In this document: positions 6,238 to 9,407 of the stretch, piece by piece
Layout: every line of letters starts with the position of its first letter
Numbering within the stretch: the stretch's first letter is position 1
From: Lachnoclostridium sp. UBA1241
GTDB lineage: Bacteria; Bacillota; Clostridia; Lachnospirales; Lachnospiraceae
Assembly (NCBI GenBank): GCA_002308955.1
Contig: DBWJ01000077.1
Location: 258-9,664 of the forward strand
Direction of reading: 5' to 3'
DNA length: 9,407 bases
The notes under the pieces: model-generated
What the model was told of the DNA's origin: nothing
What the model saw: only the letters and a program-made list of their open reading frames with translations
Databases searched by the model: none
Made by a program: the position numbers and the translations under genes

Positions 6238-6510
6238 TCAGCACCTGCCCTGCTCCCGGTCTCGAATTCTTTCTGCCTCGCGCTTCGCAATCCGCCGGAC
6301 GTCGTCTGCCGTAAGATAATCCTCATCTCTAACAATCTCCTGCGATTCCCAGAAGCATACCCGACAGGTCTCGACAATGTCCAAAAACTCTTTCGGGGCT
6401 CCCTGCTCCTTAAGGATCGCCTCAAACTGTGCCATCGCTTCCACTCCCTTCGGGAAGGGATTCTTCTGAATAATCTTCGTGATTATCTGCATCAATTGGT
6501 CTTTGTTCAT
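6238..6510 (-). CDS. Small charged protein ending in Gly-Arg-Cys, paralogue B, 90 aa
   Basis: This is the upstream member of the tandem pair of small proteins. It is soluble, helical and charged (Arg/Glu-rich at the end), with cysteines at residue 49, at 52 region (CRVCFW) and at the C-terminus. The CxxC in the middle is absent from paralogue A, while the terminal Gly-Arg-Cys is shared. No known domain is recognised. The ATG overlaps the stop codon of the preceding 289-aa gene in an ATGA arrangement, which points to translational coupling; the ribosome binding site (AAGG within the end of that gene) is only moderate. A fusion partner or a toxin-antitoxin role has no support in the sequence. 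Confidence 0.75.
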   Translation of the reverse strand: MNKDQLMQIITKIIQKNPFPKGVEAMAQFEAILKEQGAPKEFLDIVETCRVCFWESQEIVRDEDYLTADDVRRIAKREAERIRDREQGRC

Positions 6511-7376
6511 AACTTTCTTCGCCTTCCCGGGTCATACCACCCTACACAATCTCCTCTGCTCAGAGATACATTTGTGCGTATCGGGATATCCTTGTCTCTC
6601 CTCCGCGGATCCTTTAACTGCGGATTCCGTTGTATTTCGCACAATACTTTGTACTCATCCTCCAACAGGTGCTCTGTCAGAAACGGCATCATTTTCTTCT
6701 TGACGGAGTTCGATAATTCCATACGATTGAGGCATGCAATATACTTTCTTTCCGATAATATTTCGTAGATATCCCGTCCGATTTCATCGAGTCGTTCCGA
6801 AGGGGTCGGGTATTTGTAATACCCTATCATGGATGTTTCCGAAAAGCCGAACGTCATACGGTCTCTGCTGTCCGTCAGTTTTCGGAATTTTACCTCAATC
6901 TCCGGAATATGGGCGCGGAGATCATCCACTTTAGAATAATAGTCTAATCCCTCGTAATGGTTATACCCGCAGTATTCCCAACCATCCGACCTGCTGTTCG
7001 GATTGGCGGAACTTATCGTTAGTTTCACGAACGGAAACGGTTGGTCTTCGATTAACGCTACCGTGGCATTTTCGCTGACAACGGATATGGAAAGAATCTT
7101 CATTCTTTCGCCGGAATGCTCCCAGTCAAATAACTCCTTATACGATATCAGCCGCTCAAACATCAAATCCCAGACCTGCATCGGAATGAGACATGTGGTA
7201 ACTCCGACATGCAAACCTTCGCAATAAACCGGCTTCGACGGATCTTTGTGAAATGCATACCAATCATCCGGAATTCCATTCATCCGGCAGGTTTCGATAA
7301 ACATCTCCTTGGACTTAATCGTGCATCTGTCTTCAAATTTCTTGCGTTCTTCGTCGGTCATATATTCTTCTGTCAT
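6507..7376 (-). CDS. Unknown protein, full-length member of a tandem paralogue pair, 289 aa
   Basis: I do not recognise a family. The protein is soluble with no signal peptide or membrane segment. The N-terminus (EERKKFEDRCTIKSKEMFIE, followed by TCR and NGIP) is nearly identical to that of the next gene upstream. A Trp/Tyr-rich segment of about 50 residues follows that the paralogue lacks. A middle part with LSISV, then KVDDLR...EVKFRK, a conserved SERLDEIGRDIYE and a MELSNSVKKKMMPFL helix are shared. The basic C-terminal tail ends CVGWYDPGRRRKL. I chose the ATG at 7376 because GAGGGGGT lies 6 bp upstream (7383-7390) and the same arrangement is seen in the paralogue; the longer frame starts with TTG. 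Its stop overlaps the start of the 90-aa gene. Confidence 0.8.
   Translation of the reverse strand: MTEEYMTDEERKKFEDRCTIKSKEMFIETCRMNGIPDDWYAFHKDPSKPVYCEGLHVGVTTCLIPMQVWDLMFERLISYKELFDWEHSGERMKILSISVVSENATVALIEDQPFPFVKLTISSANPNSRSDGWEYCGYNHYEGLDYYSKVDDLRAHIPEIEVKFRKLTDSRDRMTFGFSETSMIGYYKYPTPSERLDEIGRDIYEILSERKYIACLNRMELSNSVKKKMMPFLTEHLLEDEYKVLCEIQRNPQLKDPRRRDKDIPIRTNVSLSRGDCVGWYDPGRRRKL
7268..7363. repeat. Direct repeat, copy 1 (5' coding part of the paralogue pair)
   Basis: These 96 bp match 7939-8034 with 9 mismatches and no gap when compared base by base by eye. They encode the conserved N-terminal segment of the two paralogues. The high nucleotide identity compared with the rest of the pair points to recent duplication, gene conversion or strong selection here. 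Confidence 0.85.
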
Positions 7377-7393
7377 ATGTGTACCCCCTCTAT

Positions 7394-7453
7394 TCAATAT
7401 ACCTTCCGTCTTTTCGGGTCATACACCCAACACGATGGGAAGCAATCTTGCAC
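7394..7453 (-). pseudogene. Remnant C-terminal tail of the short paralogue, in frame behind its TGA
   Basis: Reading on through the TGA at 7454-7456 in the same frame gives 19 codons and then a second TGA (7394-7396). The end of this stretch, CWVYDPKRRKVY, matches the C-terminus of the full-length paralogue (CVGWYDPGRRRKL). The tail is therefore a leftover of the ancestral gene, now separated from the 192-aa reading frame by a stop codon and lacking about 30 codons that lie before it in the intact copy. Confidence 0.7.
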
Positions 7454-8032
7454 TCATTCCTCGATTAGTTGCTCCATCAGAAACGGTATCATTTTCTTTT
7501 GGACGGAACTCGACAATTCCATACCCTTAAGCTCTTTGAAACGTTTTCTTTCCGGAGGTTTTCCGTAGGAAAGCTTTCCGTAAATGTCCCGTCCGATTTC
7601 ATCGCGCAGTTCCGAAGGGATCGGGTAAACAAATTCCCCTGTTGTGGATGTCTTCGTAGATCCGCCCGTCGTACAATCCCTTCTATCCTTGCGTTTTCGG
7701 AATTCCACCTTAACCGCCGTAATCAACCGGCGGATATCTGTCACTTTGTGATAAATGTACTCTCCCATATATTGGTCATATCCGCCGCGTACAAAGTCCC
7801 CGGCATAAAGCTTCTTATCTCTCTCATAAATCCAGCCCTCTGCTATTTCAATGAACGGATATGGTCTGGCTACCCTTGCAGTAACAGGCTCGCATTCAAC
7901 GGATATGGAAAGAACCTCCAGGGTTTCGTCGGAACGCTCCGGAATACCGTTCTTCCGGCAGGTTTCAATAAACATCTCCTTAGACTTAATCGTGCATCTG
8001 TCTTCGAATTCTTTGCGTTCTTCGTCTGTCAT
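7454..8032 (-). CDS. Unknown protein, shortened member of the paralogue pair, 192 aa
   Basis: This is a tandem paralogue of the 289-aa protein next to it, with the same unknown function class. Shared parts are MTDEERKxFEDRCTIKSKEM at the start, NGIP, LSISV, the KVTDIR...EVEFRK region, SELRDEIGRDIYG and MELSSSVQKKMIPFL. It lacks about 50 residues after NGIP and about 50 at the C-terminus. At the end, GAG GAA TGA stands where the paralogue has GAG GAT GAG: one extra A creates the stop, and the old tail is still visible behind it. The ATG at 8032 is preferred over a more distal one at 8071 because GGGGTT lies 5 bp upstream (8038-8043), aligning with the paralogue's site, and because the longer form would overlap the preceding gene without a ribosome binding site. 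It may still be functional, since the main conserved blocks remain. Confidence 0.75.
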   Translation of the reverse strand: MTDEERKEFEDRCTIKSKEMFIETCRKNGIPERSDETLEVLSISVECEPVTARVARPYPFIEIAEGWIYERDKKLYAGDFVRGGYDQYMGEYIYHKVTDIRRLITAVKVEFRKRKDRRDCTTGGSTKTSTTGEFVYPIPSELRDEIGRDIYGKLSYGKPPERKRFKELKGMELSSSVQKKMIPFLMEQLIEE

Positions 8033-8034
8033 AT
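7939..8034. repeat. Direct repeat, copy 2 (5' coding part of the paralogue pair)
   Basis: This is the partner of 7268-7363, with 87 of 96 positions identical by hand count and the same orientation. It covers the first 32 or so codons of the shortened paralogue and includes its start codon. Confidence 0.85.
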
Positions 8035-8048
8035 AGTAACCCCGCGAA

Positions 8049-8489
8049 CTATCTGTACTTAATGTACTCATCTATCATCGTAAGAATCTTGCCCCTTGTC
8101 TGCGGGTCGAGAGTTTGTCCACCTTCCGCACGCCATTCGTTGCACCACAGACATTTATAGACTTCTTTGAACTCGGCGTTCGTGCACTTACGGGGCTCCG
8201 GAGGCCCTTGTCTGTAATAATGCTCCTCGCTGACATGTTCCGTAAGCGTTGTATTCTCGAGATCATACGGATCTACATGCACGGTATAATCCTTCCCTCC
8301 CAACTTAATAAAGGAATAGATTTTCGGAAGTTTAGACACATTCTTACCGGCCCCATGTACGTCCTTCTTATCGGACTCGCGGCTCTTTTCCACCCGGTCG
8401 GTAAGTGCCATAAATGCGCCGAAGGCTGTCAGTGCACCAACCGCCAGTGTTGCAACGGTCAATAAGGTTTTGTCATCATCGTCTCTCAT
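8049..8489 (-). CDS. Small membrane-anchored protein with CxxC, 146 aa, unknown function
   Basis: A short acidic N-terminus (MRDDDDK) is followed by one hydrophobic helix (residues about 8-29, TLLTVATLAVGALTAFGAFMAL), then a charged linker and a soluble C-terminal domain. The helix has no signal-peptidase-type cleavage site I would trust, so it is probably a membrane anchor. The negative N-terminus and the Arg/Lys-rich linker after the helix favour a cytoplasmic C-terminal domain by the positive-inside rule. Cys102, Cys113 and Cys116 (CLWC) could bind a metal. I recognise no family. GGAGGGAA lies 5 bp before the ATG. It is the first gene of the ten-gene minus-strand run, directly behind a strong promoter, and its end is 16 bp from the next start codon. 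Confidence 0.75.
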   Translation of the reverse strand: MRDDDDKTLLTVATLAVGALTAFGAFMALTDRVEKSRESDKKDVHGAGKNVSKLPKIYSFIKLGGKDYTVHVDPYDLENTTLTEHVSEEHYYRQGPPEPRKCTNAEFKEVYKCLWCNEWRAEGGQTLDPQTRGKILTMIDEYIKYR

Positions 8490-8520
8490 AAGTCTTCCCT
8501 CCGTACAAATCTTATTTATG

Positions 8521-8546
8521 TTTTGATATTATCATTTTGATATTAT
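8521..8546. repeat. Two perfect 12-bp direct repeats in the operon promoter, operator candidate
   Basis: TTTTGATATTAT occurs at 8521-8532 and again at 8535-8546, giving a 14-bp period. The copies cover the -10 box and most of the spacer of the minus-strand promoter. The first copy also contains the near-palindrome TGATA-T-TATCA (8524-8534). A protein bound here would block transcription of the ten-gene unit. Direct evidence is limited to the repeat and its position; the regulator is unknown, and the operon's own NrtR-like protein is one candidate. Confidence 0.55.
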
Positions 8547-8554
8547 GATGTCAA
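8526..8554 (-). promoter_or_regulatory. Promoter of the ten-gene minus-strand operon
   Basis: On the minus strand there is a perfect -35 TTGACA (8549-8554), a 17-bp spacer and -10 TAATAT (8526-8531) preceded by TG, an extended -10 arrangement. Transcription would begin near 8519, about 30 bp before the ATG of the membrane-anchored protein. No comparable promoter is visible in the short gaps of the downstream genes. Confidence 0.72.
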
Positions 8555-8564
8555 GCGCTTTTTT

Positions 8565-8593
8565 TTGCATCAGGAAAAGATTTATGATATAAT
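8565..8593 (+). promoter_or_regulatory. Promoter of the plus-strand gene at 8650
   Basis: TTGCAT (8565-8570), a 17-bp spacer and a perfect TATAAT (8588-8593) lie 56 bp before the start codon. It is back to back with the minus-strand operon promoter; only 10 bp separate the two -35 boxes, so RNA polymerase or a regulator at one could affect the other. Confidence 0.75.
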
Positions 8594-8649
8594 AAACTAT
8601 CCGGTTCCGAATAACGGATTCAAAAACATAAAAACAAGGGGTATTTACG

Positions 8650-9024
8650 ATGAAAAACTTCCAGCTCTACAATGCCGCCAAATACCAAAACACCGATGAA
8701 TACGAAAAGGTTGAGGAGGGAATATATAAGAATAACGGTACTTATGTTACCTCGCTTACATTTGAAATGGACAATTCCCGTCTCGGAGAGGAAGAAGCCT
8801 GCCCGAGCTACATGCCGGATGACTGTCCTCTTGAAGATCTTCTTGACCATTTTTATGTGTCAGTTTCCGATTTCTATGAAGACCTCAACAAAAACAGTGA
8901 AGTGACATGCTACCTGGAATTCGATGCCTTTGAAATTGAAGACATAAGAAAACTGCTGACACTTATCGGAAAGCAGTATTATTTTGTGGAAAGTGACGGC
9001 GGATTAAGAAGTGTGATTGAATAG
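8650..9024 (+). CDS. Acidic protein, 124 aa, unknown function
   Basis: This is the only plus-strand gene in the window. The protein is strongly acidic (many Glu and Asp, for example EEEACPSYMPDDCPLEDLLD at about 47-66), soluble, and rich in Tyr and Phe. It has no signal peptide or membrane helix. I recognise no family; cysteines at residues 51, 59 and 87 do not form a clear metal motif. The ATG has AAGGGG 8 bp upstream, a good promoter further up and a terminator 25 bp after the stop, so it is a complete single-gene transcription unit. Strong acidity and small size would suit a DNA mimic, inhibitor or immunity-type protein, but nothing in the sequence proves this. Confidence 0.8.
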   Translation: MKNFQLYNAAKYQNTDEYEKVEEGIYKNNGTYVTSLTFEMDNSRLGEEEACPSYMPDDCPLEDLLDHFYVSVSDFYEDLNKNSEVTCYLEFDAFEIEDIRKLLTLIGKQYYFVESDGGLRSVIE

Positions 9025-9049
9025 GCTCCGAAAAATGAGACACAAAAAG

Positions 9050-9085
9050 AACAGCAGTATTCGTGAAGAATACTGCTGTTTTCTT
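9050..9085. terminator. Bidirectional intrinsic terminator
   Basis: AACAGCAGTATTC (9050-9062) and GAATACTGCTGTT (9068-9080) form a perfect 13-bp stem with a 5-nt loop. On the plus strand TTCTT follows, ending the 8650-9024 transcript. On the minus strand CTTTTTGTG follows, ending the transcript that carries 23S rRNA and tRNA-Asn. It serves two convergent units. Confidence 0.9.
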
Positions 9086-9095
9086 ATGACATGTA

Positions 9096-9168
9096 CTCCC
9101 CCTGTTGGACTCGAACCAACGACACTGCGGTTAACAGCCGCATGCTCTACCGACTGAGCTAAGGAGGA
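9096..9168 (-). tRNA. tRNA-Asn (GTT)
   Basis: On the minus strand a complete 73-nt cloverleaf can be drawn. Acceptor strands TCCTCCT and AGGGGGA pair (one G-U), with discriminator G at 9096. The D arm has stem GCTC/GAGC, the anticodon arm GCGGC-TGTTAAC-type loop carries GTT (asparagine), and the T arm is TTGG-TTCGAGT-CCAA. The CCA end is not encoded (the next bases are TAC). It is the last gene of the rRNA transcript, 110 bp after the 23S end and just before the terminator. Confidence 0.96.
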
Positions 9169-9190
9169 AGACTGAAAGCTCCCTTTGTAG

Positions 9191-9220
9191 CAAAATAAAG
9201 GACTTTCGTCCTTTGTTTTG
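9191..9220 (-). other. GAAA-tetraloop hairpin between 23S rRNA and tRNA-Asn
   Basis: On the minus strand CAAAA-C-AAAGGAC and GTCCTTT-A-TTTTG pair around a GAAA tetraloop, giving 12 pairs with a single C-A mismatch. It lies in the 110-bp spacer after the 23S 3' end. It may be an RNase III-type processing stem or a partial terminator that tunes tRNA-Asn output; the short T-stretch is part of the stem itself. Confidence 0.55.
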
Positions 9221-9278
9221 TCTTACTATTCATTGTGCCTTCAAAAAATCATACTGAAAAACCTTTTGTAAGAAATCA

Positions 9279-9407
9279 GGTTAAGCCCTCGACCTATTAG
9301 TATCGGTCAGCTGCGTACGTTGCCGCACTTCCACTCCCGACCTATCAACCTCGTAGTCTTCAAGGGGTCTTACTACTTGCGTATGGGATATCTTATCTTG
9401 AGGGGGG
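9279..9407 (-). rRNA. 23S rRNA, 3' end only
   Basis: On the minus strand the last 129 or so nucleotides match the well-conserved 3' end of bacterial 23S rRNA. Landmarks are CCCCCCTCAAGATAAGAT, then CCCATACGC, AGGTTGATAGGTCGGGAGTG and the terminal ACTAATAGGTCGAGGGCTTA before position 9279. The 5' part lies outside the window. The exact mature end is set by pairing with the 5' end of the molecule, so the boundary is good to a few bases. No 5S rRNA follows before the operon terminator. Confidence 0.95.

Noticed and set aside
7454..7456. TGA as a selenocysteine codon in the short paralogue
   Set aside because: The intact paralogue has Asp/Glu here rather than Cys, and the TGA is explained by one inserted A; no obvious SECIS-like hairpin was identified just after it.
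353..9168. Genomic island inserted between tRNA genes
   Set aside because: No integrase, transposase or duplicated tRNA end is visible at either edge, and the tRNA-Glu unit has its own promoter, so an insertion into one rRNA-tRNA operon is not supported.

Overview
The window looks like chromosomal DNA of a low- to mid-GC Gram-positive bacterium of the Clostridia, most likely Lachnospiraceae. This rests on strong AGGAGG-type ribosome binding sites, TTGACA/TATAAT promoters with 17-bp spacers, tRNA genes without an encoded CCA, a BspA-like repeat protein and the form of the rRNA-tRNA organisation. The genus cannot be named from the sequence alone. Nearly everything is on the minus strand; only one gene (8650-9024) is on the plus strand. 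I see no transposase, integrase, CRISPR array or phage gene, and no gene-free stretch longer than about 300 bp.

Layout, in minus-strand transcription order (high to low coordinates). (1) The 3' end of a 23S rRNA gene (9407-9279), then tRNA-Asn(GTT), closed by a two-way terminator at 9050-9080; no 5S rRNA lies between the 23S and this terminator. (2) One plus-strand gene of unknown function (8650-9024) that shares the terminator. (3) A divergent promoter region (8526-8593) containing a perfect 12-bp direct repeat. (4) A run of ten minus-strand genes (8489-1312) with overlaps or gaps of at most about 90 bp, readable as one operon. (5) A 72-aa protein and a MESH1-like (p)ppGpp hydrolase with their own promoter (1190-353). 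(6) tRNA-Glu(TTC) with a near-consensus promoter, then tRNA-Thr(TGT), cut by the window edge.

The promoter-distal end of the operon is a recognisable NAD salvage module. PnuC imports nicotinamide riboside, a NadR-type bifunctional enzyme phosphorylates it and adenylates NMN to NAD, and a Nudix/winged-helix protein of NrtR type probably senses ADP-ribose and represses the genes. The two NAD enzyme/regulator genes overlap by 4 bp.

The promoter-proximal part is unusual. It encodes a small single-pass membrane protein, two tandem paralogues (one a shortened copy whose former C-terminal tail is still readable behind a TGA), two small paralogues that both end in Gly-Arg-Cys, a leucine-rich-repeat-like protein and a radical SAM enzyme. 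None has a function I can assign. Their co-direction with NAD salvage genes, the two independent paralogue pairs and the close coupling of the radical SAM gene with the repeat protein make this the part most likely to hold an undescribed system.
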